Shown: in pieces, positions 36,271-45,297 of the stretch | How the letters are laid out: each line of letters opens with the position of its first letter | Position numbering within the stretch: position 1 is the stretch's first letter | Source: Paenibacillus zeisoli | Lineage (GTDB): Bacteria > Bacillota > Bacilli > Paenibacillales > Paenibacillaceae | DNA length: 64,000 nucleotides | Direction of reading: 5' to 3' | Assembly: GCF_003994465.1 (NCBI RefSeq) | Contig: NZ_RZNX01000002.1 | Span: forward strand, 395,444-459,443 | Notes under the pieces: model-generated | What the model was told of the DNA's origin: nothing | Seen by the model: the letters and a program-made list of their open reading frames with translations, nothing else | The model's database searches: none | Position numbers and translations under genes: made by a program

Positions 36271-37872
36271 ATGTCCGAGGAAAGTATTCCCCCGGAGCAG
36301 GATATAATGGCCGCGAAGAAGACCCGCGGCTCCGCGAGGGAATTGGCTGTACGTCTGATTGAGCTGTCCGGAGGCACCAGCAATGTCTTGGAAGCCGTTC
36401 ACTGCACAACGCGGCTTCGTCTTAGATTGCGGGATAACTCCCGGGTGGATGAAGCCGGCCTCTCCGGCATAGAGGAGGTTCAGGGCCTATTCTTCCGGAC
36501 TGAACAGCTGCAAATCATACTGGGATCGGCGAGCGTCTTCAAGGTACATCGGCAGGTTGTCCGCATCCTTCAGGAAAGCGTGCCAACTCAGCAGCGAGAA
36601 GAACTTGGCCCTCCTGTGTCTGCTGAACCGCTTAACCAGGACAGTACCACCAGGTCCGTCCGAACGTTGTTGTCTTTGTTACCGGGAGTCCGAACATGCA
36701 GACCCTCGATGCCGCCAGAGGACAACGGTGATTCGCAGTCTAAGGAGAAGCGAGGCGTAGTAAAACCATTTGTCGATGCGGTCAGCTTCTTTTCCGATAT
36801 CGTCGTGCCCATGATTCCGCTCTTTGTCGGGGTTGGCCTGCTGCTCGGCTTGCTCAGCATGATGGAGGTTTTCGGCTGGGCATCCGAGAACAGTGTCTTG
36901 TTCCGCACCTTGTCCTTGTTGACCAGGTCGGCTTTTCAGATCTTGGCGGTCATGTTTGGTTATCATACGGCCAAGAGATTTGGAGGCACCCCGTCCCTCG
37001 GCGCCGCAATCGGCATTGTTATGACCCATCCCGATCTTCTGCGGGTTACCGGATTCGGCGGGGCACCGATAAGCACTGCAAATTCACTGGTCACTCCGCA
37101 ATTCGGATACCAAGGCACCGTGATTCCCACTATTCTCGCTGTATTACTGATGACGCTAATCGAAAAGGGGCTGCGCCGGATTCTTCCGCCGTCGATTTCT
37201 GTTATGCTGATCCCCTTTCTAAGCCTTGCCTTTGGGGGGACCCTTGCTATTCTGGTCATTGGACCGCTCACCTATGAACTTGGCAGCTCCCTCAGCAGCA
37301 TGCTGGACATCGTGTTCAAACATGGCGGGACGATTTTTGGACTGCTGCTTGGCGGAATCTACAGTTCTATCGTTGTGAGCGGGCTGCATCACGGAATTCA
37401 GGCCGTTGAGATCGGACTGATTACCAATCCGGACATTAGCGTCAATTTCCTGCTCCCTATCTGGTCCATGGCAAATATCGCGCAGGGTGCAGCCGGACTG
37501 GCTGTGTATGCCAGAACCCGGGACAAGGCTCTGAGGAGAATAGCGCTGCCCGCCTCAATCACCGCCTTTTTCGGGATTACCGAACCTGTCACTTTTGGCG
37601 TCAACCTGAAGCTTGGCCGCCCTTTCTTGGGCGCTGCAGCAGGAGGAGCCGCTGGAGGGGCTTATGTAGCCTTCCATCAGGTGGCAGCGGATTCGTTCGG
37701 TCTGACCGGGGTTCCGATGATCGCTTTTATTGTCCAGCTCGGGCAGATGAATCTTGTCCATTATTTAATTGGTTTCCTGCTGGCAGCTGTAACAGCCTTT
37801 ATAGTTACCTGGATCCTTGGTGTTGACCGGCCGTCTGCCTTAGGAACAATACAGCATAGGAGAATGACATGA
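36271..37872 (+). CDS. sacP: PTS sucrose-type permease EIIBC
   Basis: A 533-residue IIBC protein. ATG 36271 has GGGAGG seven bases upstream. IIB (about 15-95) has LEAVHCTTRLRLRLRD, with the phosphorylated Cys near residue 45. A roughly 75-residue polar linker, longer than usual, leads to IIC (FSDIVVPMIPLFVGVGLLLGLLSMME; SLGAAIGIVMTHPDLL; GGIYSSIVVSGLHHGIQAVEIGLI; PASITAFFGITEPVTFGVNLKLGRPF). It lacks a IIA domain, as SacP does, and would borrow IIA-Glc. Product is sucrose-6-phosphate. No sucrose-6-phosphate hydrolase gene is adjacent. It overlaps the antiterminator gene by 4 bases (ATGA). Confidence 0.82.
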   Translation: MSEESIPPEQDIMAAKKTRGSARELAVRLIELSGGTSNVLEAVHCTTRLRLRLRDNSRVDEAGLSGIEEVQGLFFRTEQLQIILGSASVFKVHRQVVRILQESVPTQQREELGPPVSAEPLNQDSTTRSVRTLLSLLPGVRTCRPSMPPEDNGDSQSKEKRGVVKPFVDAVSFFSDIVVPMIPLFVGVGLLLGLLSMMEVFGWASENSVLFRTLSLLTRSAFQILAVMFGYHTAKRFGGTPSLGAAIGIVMTHPDLLRVTGFGGAPISTANSLVTPQFGYQGTVIPTILAVLLMTLIEKGLRRILPPSISVMLIPFLSLAFGGTLAILVIGPLTYELGSSLSSMLDIVFKHGGTIFGLLLGGIYSSIVVSGLHHGIQAVEIGLITNPDISVNFLLPIWSMANIAQGAAGLAVYARTRDKALRRIALPASITAFFGITEPVTFGVNLKLGRPFLGAAAGGAAGGAYVAFHQVAADSFGLTGVPMIAFIVQLGQMNLVHYLIGFLLAAVTAFIVTWILGVDRPSALGTIQHRRMT

Positions 37873-38720
37873 AAATCAAAAAAATTCTGAACAACAACGC
37901 GGTTGTAGCAAACGACCTCGGGGAGGAAAAGATTGTCATGGGTTCCGGTATTGCTTTTCAGAAGGGGAAGAACGATATTATCGATCCTTCCCTCATCGAG
38001 AAAGTGTTCATTATGGAAGATCCGGATCAATATGGTCATTTGCAGGAAATGCTGCGGACACTGCCCGAAGAAGAGATTGCCGCATCGGAGCAAATTATCT
38101 CTTACGCAGAACATGAACTGGAAGTGACGTTCAATGAACATGTGCACATTGCGCTCACGGATCACCTCTCATTTGCTTTGGAGCGGATCAATAAAGGAAC
38201 GATGATCCAGAACACGCTGCTGGATGAAATTCGGATTTTGTACCCGAAAGAGTTCCAGATTGGGCTGCATGCCAAAAGCATCATTCGCAAAACTTTGCAG
38301 ATTGATATTCCTGAAGACGAAGTGGGGTACATTGCCATGCACATCCATACCGCCTGGAAAAATGCCGGTGTCCGCGGGGCGAGTGCGGAAATGGCGGCCA
38401 TGATTCGGGATATTGCCGAAGGTGTGGAAGAGGCCGCCGGTATTACACTAGAACGGAGTTCTGCCAACTACGAGCGTCTGGTAACCCAGCTTGAAAATAC
38501 TCTGCGATCCGATGAAACCGGCAAGCTGCTGAGCGAACTGAACCCTGAAATCGTACGAATTGCCAAGGAGCGTTATGCCCAGGCCTACTTGCAGGCCAAA
38601 GAGATCGGCGATCAGGTCGAAGAGGATTACGGTTATACGTTAATCGACAGCCAGCTGGTATTTATCGCTATGGAGATCAACCGGATAAGCACCCGGTCGA
38701 AGGATGGGAATAAATTGTAA
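37869..38720 (+). CDS. BglG-family (SacT/LicT-like) transcription antiterminator
   Basis: A 283-residue antiterminator. Residues 1-55 are the RNA-binding CAT domain (MKIKKILNNNAVVANDLGEEKIVMGSGIAFQKGKND). PRD1 carries His99 (LTDHLSFALERI) and His158/160 (IAMHIHTAW). In PRD2 the histidines at the LicT positions 207 and 269 are Gln207 (YERLVTQLENTL) and Glu269 (FIAMEINRI). Control by IIB-Suc through PRD1 is expected; HPr activation through PRD2 is not. It is translationally coupled to the PTS gene. Two RAT elements lie at 36091 and 38864. Confidence 0.88.
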   Translation: MKIKKILNNNAVVANDLGEEKIVMGSGIAFQKGKNDIIDPSLIEKVFIMEDPDQYGHLQEMLRTLPEEEIAASEQIISYAEHELEVTFNEHVHIALTDHLSFALERINKGTMIQNTLLDEIRILYPKEFQIGLHAKSIIRKTLQIDIPEDEVGYIAMHIHTAWKNAGVRGASAEMAAMIRDIAEGVEEAAGITLERSSANYERLVTQLENTLRSDETGKLLSELNPEIVRIAKERYAQAYLQAKEIGDQVEEDYGYTLIDSQLVFIAMEINRISTRSKDGNKL

Positions 38721-38732
38721 CCCAAGATTACA

Positions 38733-38744
38733 GGTCTATAGACC
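38733..38744. other. 12-bp perfect palindrome
   Basis: GGTCTATAGACC between the antiterminator stop and the sacB leader. No function assigned. Confidence 0.3.
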
Positions 38745-38863
38745 CTTGATCTCATTTAGAAATAACGAATTATGCCCGAATCAGCCTACAACAAAACAGG
38801 AATTTCAGTCTATAGCCATTATCCGTTACAAAATTATAGAATTAACGCGACAACAAAATATGT

Positions 38864-38895
38864 CGGGATTGTTACTGTTAAGCAGGCAAGACCTA
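38864..38895 (+). promoter_or_regulatory. RAT 2: antiterminator binding site before sacB
   Basis: GGGATTGTTACTG then AAGCAGGCAAGACC at 38865-38893 is almost identical to the B. subtilis sacB RAT. Confidence 0.88.
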
Positions 38896-38957
38896 AAAAT
38901 CCGTTTGGGAATCGATACTTCACGTGTCCCTCATCGGTATTTTTAGGTCTTTTTTCT
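38889..38957 (+). terminator. Attenuator terminator in the sacB leader
   Basis: AAGACCTAAAAAT at 38889-38901 pairs with ATTTTTAGGTCTT at 38938-38951, followed by TTTTT. The RAT and terminator are mutually exclusive. Confidence 0.85.
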
Positions 38958-38998
38958 GTTTAATAGAAAAATTTGAGCCAGAAAAGGAGACAAGAAGT

Positions 38999-40456
38999 AT
39001 GAATATCAGAAAATTTGTAAGAAGAGCAGCAGCAGTAACCTTTACTACAGCTTTAATTGCAGGTGGCGGGACTTCAGCTTTTGCCAAAGAAAAGGATAGT
39101 CAGGATTATAAAGAAAGCTATGGCTTCTCCCATATTACCCGCTCTGACATGTTGAAAATACCGGGACAACAACTGAGCCAGCAGTTTCAGGCTCCTTCAT
39201 TTGATGCATCCACAATCAAAAATATCCCTTCTGCAAAAGGTGTAGACCAGTGGGGCAATCCTATCGACATTGATGTCTGGGACAGCTGGCCGCTTCAGAA
39301 TGCGGACGGTACAGTTGCCAACTATCATGGCTACCATATCGTATTTGCCCTGGCTGGAGATCCAAAGAGAGGATGGGACACGTTCATCTACATGTTCTAT
39401 CAAAAAGTGGGCGACACCTCCATTGATAGCTGGAAGAACGCCGGCAGAGTATTTAAGGATAACGATAAGAATGTTCCAAACGATCCGATCTTGAACAAAC
39501 AAGCTGAAGAGTGGTCTGGTTCTGCAACCTTGACGAAGAGTGGGGATGTCCGCTTGTTTTATACCAATCGCCAAGGCTGGGACCCGGAACACGGATTCTT
39601 CGGAAAGCAAACGTTAACGACAGCTCAAGTGAATTTGTCAAAGCCAGATGCAGATACGCTGAAAGTAGATGGCGTGGAAGATTTCAAATCGATCTTTGAC
39701 GGGGACGGCAAGACCTACCAGAATGTAGACCAGGCCTTCGGTGGAGGCGATTATGCGGATAACCACACCTTAAGAGATCCTCACTATGTTGAAGACAACG
39801 GCCATAAATATCTTGTATTTGAATCGAATACCGGAACGGAAACAGGCTATCAAGGAGAAGCTTCCCTGAACAACAGATCCTACTATGGAGGAAGCAACGT
39901 CTTCTTCCAGTCTGAGAGAAACAAACTGTTGTCCAGTCCCAAGAAATCTCTAGCTACATTAGCGAATGGTTCACTGGGCATTATTGAATTGAATGATGAC
40001 TACTCGCTAAAGAAAGTAATGAAGCCGCTCATTGCCTCCAATACCGTAACAGATGAAATCGAACGGGCCAACATATTTAAAATGGATGGTAAATGGTATC
40101 TATTCACCGACTCCCGAGGCTCCAAAATGACGATTGATGGCATCGGCGACAATGACGTATACATGCTGGGTTATGTAGCGGATTCATTGACCGGCCCTTA
40201 TAAACCATTGAACAAAAGTGGACTGGTACTGCACATGGGTCTGGATCCTAAGGATCTTACCTGGACTTACTCTCACTTTGCTGTCCCTCAGGCGGAAGGA
40301 AATAATGTGGTGATCACAAGCTATATGACGAACAGAGGCTTGTTCGCCGACCACCACTCTACTTTCGCGCCAAGCTTCCTGGTGAACATTAAGGGATCGA
40401 AAACTTCGGTTGTCAAAGACAGCATTCTTGAACAAGGACAATTAACCGTCAAGTAA
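38999..40456 (+). CDS. sacB: Levansucrase (GH68)
   Basis: A 485-residue secreted enzyme. ATG 38999 after AAAAGGAG gives the signal peptide MNIRKFVRRAAAVTFTTALIAGGGTSAFA. GH68 motifs: the nucleophile Asp in DVWDSWPLQ near residue 95, the transition-state Asp in HTLRDPHYV, and the acid/base Glu in TDEIERANIF. It makes levan and releases glucose from extracellular sucrose. Its leader contains a RAT and terminator like B. subtilis sacB. levB follows immediately, the same order as in B. subtilis. Confidence 0.96.
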   Translation: MNIRKFVRRAAAVTFTTALIAGGGTSAFAKEKDSQDYKESYGFSHITRSDMLKIPGQQLSQQFQAPSFDASTIKNIPSAKGVDQWGNPIDIDVWDSWPLQNADGTVANYHGYHIVFALAGDPKRGWDTFIYMFYQKVGDTSIDSWKNAGRVFKDNDKNVPNDPILNKQAEEWSGSATLTKSGDVRLFYTNRQGWDPEHGFFGKQTLTTAQVNLSKPDADTLKVDGVEDFKSIFDGDGKTYQNVDQAFGGGDYADNHTLRDPHYVEDNGHKYLVFESNTGTETGYQGEASLNNRSYYGGSNVFFQSERNKLLSSPKKSLATLANGSLGIIELNDDYSLKKVMKPLIASNTVTDEIERANIFKMDGKWYLFTDSRGSKMTIDGIGDNDVYMLGYVADSLTGPYKPLNKSGLVLHMGLDPKDLTWTYSHFAVPQAEGNNVVITSYMTNRGLFADHHSTFAPSFLVNIKGSKTSVVKDSILEQGQLTVK

Positions 40457-40460
40457 CCAC

Positions 40461-42017
40461 TTGAGCACCAATAATAGAGCACCTCGGCGGCCTTTCCTTA
40501 TATGCATCATGGGACTTAGCTTGATCATCATGATAGGATTAGCGGCTTACTATTCTGGAAAGAGCGGTACTGAGGGGGCTGCTAACTCCCTTCCACACCA
40601 GACCTACCGAGCGAGCTATCATTTCACAACGCCCGATAAGTGGAAGAACGATCCTCAAAGGCCGATCTACTTGGATGGGACATACCATTACTATTATCTT
40701 TATAACCGGGATTATCCGACCGGAAATGGTACCGAGTGGCGGCATGCGACATCCTCAGATTTCGTGCATTGGAAAGACGAGGGAATCGCCATTCCCAAGT
40801 ATACGAATCCTAATGGCGATCCCTGGTCAGGGTCGGTTGTTGTAGATGAGGCTGGAACGGCGGGTTTTGGAAAAGGAGCTCTTATCGCGATTGTGACGCA
40901 GCCCACTGCTGGCGGCAAACAGCAGGAACAATATTTATGGTATAGTACCGACCGCGGATATACATTTAAAGCTTATGGCAAGGCTCCCGTTCTGCATAAT
41001 CCAGGGACGACTGATTTTAGAGATCCAAAAGTGATTTGGGATCAAATATCCCGCAAATGGATTATGGTCTTGGCAGAAGGCACGAAAGTAGGCTTTTATG
41101 AGTCTCATAACTTAAAAACCTGGCGCTATATGAGCGGCTTCATAACGAAAAACATCGGACTCGTGGAATGTCCTGATCTTTATCTGATGCATGCGGACGA
41201 CGGAACCTACAAATGGGTGCTAGGCGTCAGTGCCAATGGCAAATTATCAGGAAAACCTAACACCTATGCCTACTGGACGGGAGACTTTAACGGAACGAAA
41301 TTTCTTCCCGATTTAGAGGAACCACAGTGGCTGGATTATGGCTTTGATTGGTACGCTGCCGTAACATTTGAAGATGGAACAAGCCGTGACAAAGCCCAAC
41401 ATCGATACGCTTTAGCTTGGATGAATAACTGGGATTATTCCGGCAATACTCCAACGCGGCGAGAAGGATTCAACGGAATGGATTCGGTTGTTCGCCAAAT
41501 TGAGCTGAGACGAGCAGGCAAGGGCAGATATCATCTCGCCTCTGAGCCTCTTGAAGCCTTAACTCAGACGTCGAAGGCTGCTGCTGCCTATGAGCAGCTC
41601 ACGCTGAATGGATCTAGAACACTTCCTTTCACAGGGAATTCATACGAGCTTAACGCCGATATCACTTGGTCTGAGATCAAGAATGTGGGACTTAGGCTTC
41701 GAGAATCAGCGGATTCAAGACGTCATGTGGATGTCGGGGTTTTTGTAAAAGGCGGATACACTTATGTCAATCGGGCATACACAGGAAATCCCGACAAGAC
41801 CGGGAAATATCTGGAGAGCAGGGCCCCCTTTGATGTAAGTAAGAAGAAGGTTCACTTGAAGATTCTTGTCGATACAACGAGCGTTGAAGTCTTTATTGAT
41901 GATGGTTCCGTCGTTTATTCCAATGTCATTTTCCCGGAATTAAACGATCAAGGGATTACTCTCTTCTCAGACGGCGGCACCGCAATATTCAGCCATGTTG
42001 TGATCAAGCGCTACTAA
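40461..42017 (+). CDS. levB: Membrane-anchored GH32 levanase (endolevanase type)
   Basis: A 518-residue protein starting at TTG 40461, four bases after the sacB stop; no clear binding site, so translational coupling is likely. The N-terminus is a membrane anchor (FLICIMGLSLIIMIGLAAYYS). GH32 motifs: HFTTPDKWKNDPQ with the nucleophile Asp, TDFRDPKV and the acid/base Glu in GLVECPDLY. A C-terminal beta-sandwich carries VHLKILVDTTSVEVFIDDGSVV. B. subtilis LevB is an endolevanase following sacB. The anchor here suggests it stays at the cell surface and trims levan made by SacB. Confidence 0.9.
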   Translation: MSTNNRAPRRPFLICIMGLSLIIMIGLAAYYSGKSGTEGAANSLPHQTYRASYHFTTPDKWKNDPQRPIYLDGTYHYYYLYNRDYPTGNGTEWRHATSSDFVHWKDEGIAIPKYTNPNGDPWSGSVVVDEAGTAGFGKGALIAIVTQPTAGGKQQEQYLWYSTDRGYTFKAYGKAPVLHNPGTTDFRDPKVIWDQISRKWIMVLAEGTKVGFYESHNLKTWRYMSGFITKNIGLVECPDLYLMHADDGTYKWVLGVSANGKLSGKPNTYAYWTGDFNGTKFLPDLEEPQWLDYGFDWYAAVTFEDGTSRDKAQHRYALAWMNNWDYSGNTPTRREGFNGMDSVVRQIELRRAGKGRYHLASEPLEALTQTSKAAAAYEQLTLNGSRTLPFTGNSYELNADITWSEIKNVGLRLRESADSRRHVDVGVFVKGGYTYVNRAYTGNPDKTGKYLESRAPFDVSKKKVHLKILVDTTSVEVFIDDGSVVYSNVIFPELNDQGITLFSDGGTAIFSHVVIKRY

Positions 42018-42034
42018 TAAGGTTGCTTAGCATT

Positions 42035-42070
42035 CACCCGTTTCCATTTCAATTGGAAGCGGGTGTTTTC
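42035..42070 (+). terminator. Terminator of the sacB-levB unit
   Basis: CACCCG...TTCCA / TTGGAAGCGGGTG hairpin, then TTTTC. Confidence 0.8.
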
Positions 42071-42126
42071 TGAGAATTTTACTATCCATTTGATCCTTCC
42101 ATCAAATAAAATATCTAAATATTAAG

Positions 42127-42155
42127 GAAGGGAGCTAATCTTGTTAGCTCCCTTG
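42127..42155. repeat. Perfect hairpin upstream of the stalk-domain gene
   Basis: AAGGGAGCTAA at 42128-42138 pairs with TTAGCTCCCTT at 42144-42154. No T tract follows. It may be a leader structure. Confidence 0.5.
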
Positions 42156-42220
42156 TGCAACAAACTATCAAAATTTAACGTCTAATCATAAAATACCAAA
42201 ATAGGGGTGATTTGTAAGAA

Positions 42221-43069
42221 ATGAAATTGAAAAAATGGATATCGTTTATGATCATTTTCGCATTTGTGTTATGCACAACTAATAGCAGCTACGCGGCAAG
42301 TCCGAAGGGAACAATACCGATCATCCTAAAAATGAATGATTACTATGTTGCCTATACTTATCCTAAAGTGCCTTATATTGATAGGCAAAATCGGCTCATG
42401 TTACCTTTAAGAGCAGCAGGCGAGCTGTTGGGTGCATCCGTTACGTATGACCCTGCATCACGCTCTGCTGTAATTACACAGAATGATAACCTTGTTAAAA
42501 TTCAAGTAGGGAGCCATATAGCCGTTGTAAATGGAGAAAAAGTAGAAATGGACACGCAGCCTGTAATGGAAAAGGGATATATGATCATTCCGGCACGCAT
42601 CTTGTTCGATGCGTTTGCCTACAAGGTCACCCTGAATCACCATGTGGTCACGCTTAAGGATGACCGGATGCTGCGCCAGGGCCTGCTGAAATATCTTTTA
42701 GACGATGACCGTGTAGCCATATCTAGAACGTTAAATCAGGTTGCGTTCGAGCCCTTGTATTACACACTCAGCACGTCCATTAGCAAGAACATGACCCATT
42801 TCAACTTTGATTTTACAGCCCGAAATATCACAGGAACCGATATCCCGCAAGGGGAAGAGAATTTATCTACGATGATTTATTTTGATGAAGGCGGCTTATT
42901 TGATATTCCCTATACCTCGGTGGACATTAAGGATAGAAGCAGACCTGCCGTGAAGAAAGACGCCATCTTCAGCAGGCATATTGAAGATAGCGGCCATGTT
43001 CTGACCACCAAGCCCAATATGCTGCGCTATATTCTGATATCCGGAAGAACGATAACCCCAGACAACTAG
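42221..43069 (+). CDS. Secreted stalk-domain (copper amine oxidase N-like) protein
   Basis: A 282-residue secreted protein, ATG 42221. The signal peptide is MKLKKWISFMIIFAFVLCTTNSSYA. Residues about 30-140 hold the stalk repeats (YIDRQNRLMLPLRAAGELLGASVTYDPASRSAVITQNDNLVKIQVGS; EKGYMIIPARILFDAFAYKVTL). The C-terminal half is not recognised. Such proteins are abundant surface modules in Paenibacillus. By eye it is more AT-rich than neighbours. Confidence 0.75.
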   Translation: MKLKKWISFMIIFAFVLCTTNSSYAASPKGTIPIILKMNDYYVAYTYPKVPYIDRQNRLMLPLRAAGELLGASVTYDPASRSAVITQNDNLVKIQVGSHIAVVNGEKVEMDTQPVMEKGYMIIPARILFDAFAYKVTLNHHVVTLKDDRMLRQGLLKYLLDDDRVAISRTLNQVAFEPLYYTLSTSISKNMTHFNFDFTARNITGTDIPQGEENLSTMIYFDEGGLFDIPYTSVDIKDRSRPAVKKDAIFSRHIEDSGHVLTTKPNMLRYILISGRTITPDN

Positions 43070-43080
43070 TTGCATCACAC

Positions 43081-43131
43081 AAAGAGACCTGAAGCTTACG
43101 CGCTATAGAGCGTGGGAGTTTCAGGTCTTCT
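43081..43131. terminator. Bidirectional terminator
   Basis: AAGAGACCTGAA at 43082-43093 pairs with TTCAGGTCTTCT at 43120-43131 around a smaller CGC/GCG pairing. It lies between two convergent genes. Confidence 0.75.
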
Positions 43132-43188
43132 GCTAGATACTAGCTCGAAATGAGTATGTATCTGGCCGGCTGGCCGAATAGCGGTGCT

Positions 43189-44040
43189 CTAATTCAGGAC
43201 GGAGAATCCGTATTTAACGAAGACATCCAGCGCTTCTTTTGACTGCAAATACGTGTAAAAGTCTTCGGCCTCTTTCCTATGCTGCGTCGCCTTTACAACT
43301 CCGATAGGATACTCAATCCGCTTATACGTTGTCGGATCTACCGTAAAGGCGACTTTTACCTTATGTGAGGACAGGGCGTCGCTCTGATAGACGAAACCCA
43401 CATCTGCATTTCCCGTTTCTACATATTGAAGAACTTGTCTTACGTCTTTGCCTTGGACCATCTTGGACTGGAGTGAATCCCACAGCTTCAAGCTGGTGAG
43501 CGCTTCCTTGGCATAGCCTCCTGCAGGCACACTTTCGGGTATGCCTATGGCCACAGTCCTCACATCGTCCCTCGTCAAGTCCGCCGCCTTCGTGACCTTC
43601 GCTTTCCCATCTGTGGATACAACAGCAACAAGCTCGTTACTGAGCAATTTCTTTTGCTGACTGGCATCGACTAACTGCTCATCGACCAGTGCCTTCATAT
43701 TCTTCGCCGCAGCGGAAAGGAATAAGTCGACGGGTGCCCCCTGCTCAATTTGATGCTGTAATGCGCCAGATGCGCCAAAGTTAAAGTTCAATTTGATACC
43801 AGGATGGTTAGGTTCGTATGCCTTCTGGATGTCCTTAAGAGCACTCGTCATACTGGCTGCCGCCGACACAATGAGTTCAACCGTCTCCGCCGGTTTGGAA
43901 GTTGAGGCCCCTGTCCTCTGGCCTTGTCTATCCATGCTGCTGGTGGCAGCCTTGTTCTGCACCGCACCACAGCCTGCCAATGCGACCATTAAAGCCATGA
44001 TGATGGACAACCTCACACACATCTTCACTTGTTTAAACAT
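43189..44040 (-). CDS. modA: Molybdate-type ABC transporter substrate-binding lipoprotein
   Basis: A 283-residue lipoprotein with the lipobox ALAGCG near residue 24. It has the ModA core: VELIVSAAASMTSALKDIQKAYE, NFGASGALQHQIEQGAPVDLFLSAAAKNMKALVDEQLV and IGIPESVPAGGYAKEAL, which form the oxyanion pocket. It binds molybdate or tungstate outside the membrane. No ModB permease or ModC ATPase lies in the window, so the transporter is incomplete here. It diverges from an HTH/binding-domain fusion regulator. Confidence 0.87.
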   Translation of the reverse strand: MFKQVKMCVRLSIIMALMVALAGCGAVQNKAATSSMDRQGQRTGASTSKPAETVELIVSAAASMTSALKDIQKAYEPNHPGIKLNFNFGASGALQHQIEQGAPVDLFLSAAAKNMKALVDEQLVDASQQKKLLSNELVAVVSTDGKAKVTKAADLTRDDVRTVAIGIPESVPAGGYAKEALTSLKLWDSLQSKMVQGKDVRQVLQYVETGNADVGFVYQSDALSSHKVKVAFTVDPTTYKRIEYPIGVVKATQHRKEAEDFYTYLQSKEALDVFVKYGFSVLN

Positions 44041-44254
44041 GGTTCCCCTCCAAAATAATACTCAACAAAATAAAATTATTGTAATTGGCAATCTTCTGTT
44101 TCTAATTATACCTAATTATATTTACTTATAATTAATAACATTTAACAATTGAGCAAACAACGCGGTGTCAGGACTTGGGAATGCCCTTGGCCCTTATGAT
44201 ATAATTAGGCTCGAACACTAAGCGACTTATGCAGCTAGCTGGGAGGGTCTTGAT

Positions 44255-45193
44255 ATGTCCACCGACATGTCCTATACAACCGAGGAAATCGCCAAACTAT
44301 TGAAAATATCCAAGCTCACTGTCTATGATCTGATTAAAAAAGGGGAGTTGACCTCTTACCGGGTCGGCAAGCAAATGCGGGTAGACGCTTCTGAGCTTGA
44401 AGCTTACAAGCAACGGGCAAGAATGGTCCCGGCAGCAGACAGCTATGTCCCCTTGCATCCTCAGGCATCAGGTTCCGCCGGTCCGACTGGCTCCGTGGTA
44501 ATCACCGGCCATGATATTGGACTTGATATATTGGCCAAGTATATGGAGAAGAAGATTCCCGGAATTCGCCCTCTGCGTTCTTTTGTAGGCAGCCTGGACA
44601 GTTTAATTTCGATGTACAAAGGTGAAGCCGATATCGTCAGCACCCATTTGTTAGATGGAGACACCGGCGAGTACAACATCCCTTATATCCGGAAGATCCT
44701 CGTGGGTTCATCCTATATAGTCGTCAACCTGCTTATCAGAAATGCAGGGCTGTATGTCCAGCGGGGAAATCCGCACGGGCTTACGACATGGGCAGATTTG
44801 GGCCGTTCAGGACTTCGGCTCGTGAACCGGGAAAAGGGCTCTGGTGCCAGAGTATTGCTGGAAGAACAGCTCCGCATACACGGAATCAAGCCAGGCCAGC
44901 TTGCCGGATATGGCAATGAACAGACCAATCATCTTGGTGTGGCCGCGCAAATTGCCTCGGGCGAAGCGGACGTAGGCGTAGGTATCGAGAAAACAGCTTC
45001 TATTGTCGGACAAATTGAGTTCATTCCGTTGACCCAGGAAAGATATGACCTTGTCATGCTCAAAACTCCCGGCAATCAGCTTTGGATTCCTTCTCTACTG
45101 CAAATATTACAGTCCGATAGCTTCAAGAAGGAGCTTCAGGCCATATCAGGCTACGATCTGTCCCGTACCGGTGAAATCCTATTTGAGACCTAA
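44255..45193 (+). CDS. One-component regulator: excisionase-type HTH fused to periplasmic-binding-like domain
   Basis: A 312-residue protein. Residues 5-53 are a MerR/excisionase-like HTH (YTTEEIAKLLKISKLTVYDLIKKGELTSYRVGKQMRVDASEL). Residues about 75-305 are a cytoplasmic PBP-like domain (GLDILAKYMEKKIPGIRPLRSFVGSLDSLISMYKGEADIVSTHLLDGDTGEYNIPYI; NREKGSGARVLLEEQLRIHGIKPGQLAGYGNEQTNHLGVAAQIASGEADVGVGIE). Its GSGAR and ASGEADVG elements resemble ModA-like oxyanion or cofactor-binding proteins. It diverges from modA, so it likely senses molybdate or a related ligand and controls modA. There is no signal peptide, as expected for a cytoplasmic sensor. Confidence 0.85.
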   Translation: MSTDMSYTTEEIAKLLKISKLTVYDLIKKGELTSYRVGKQMRVDASELEAYKQRARMVPAADSYVPLHPQASGSAGPTGSVVITGHDIGLDILAKYMEKKIPGIRPLRSFVGSLDSLISMYKGEADIVSTHLLDGDTGEYNIPYIRKILVGSSYIVVNLLIRNAGLYVQRGNPHGLTTWADLGRSGLRLVNREKGSGARVLLEEQLRIHGIKPGQLAGYGNEQTNHLGVAAQIASGEADVGVGIEKTASIVGQIEFIPLTQERYDLVMLKTPGNQLWIPSLLQILQSDSFKKELQAISGYDLSRTGEILFET

Positions 45194-45220
45194 ATCTTCA
45201 CCAAATAGTTCATTTAAATA

Positions 45221-45260
45221 TGTTTAGTTATAAATAGATATATTTAGTTATAAACAATAT
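45221..45260. repeat. Two tandem 20-bp AT-rich units
   Basis: Units at 45221-45240 and 45241-45260 share TTTAGTTATAAA. A related TTTACTTATAA is in the modA/regulator gap near 44120. Confidence 0.45.
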
Positions 45261-45297
45261 GTATTGGATTCCGAATGATTTCAATACAATACCTCGT

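Noticed and set aside
38733..38744. Palindrome GGTCTATAGACC as an operator
   Set aside because: No regulator or second copy was found; it is listed only as a palindrome.
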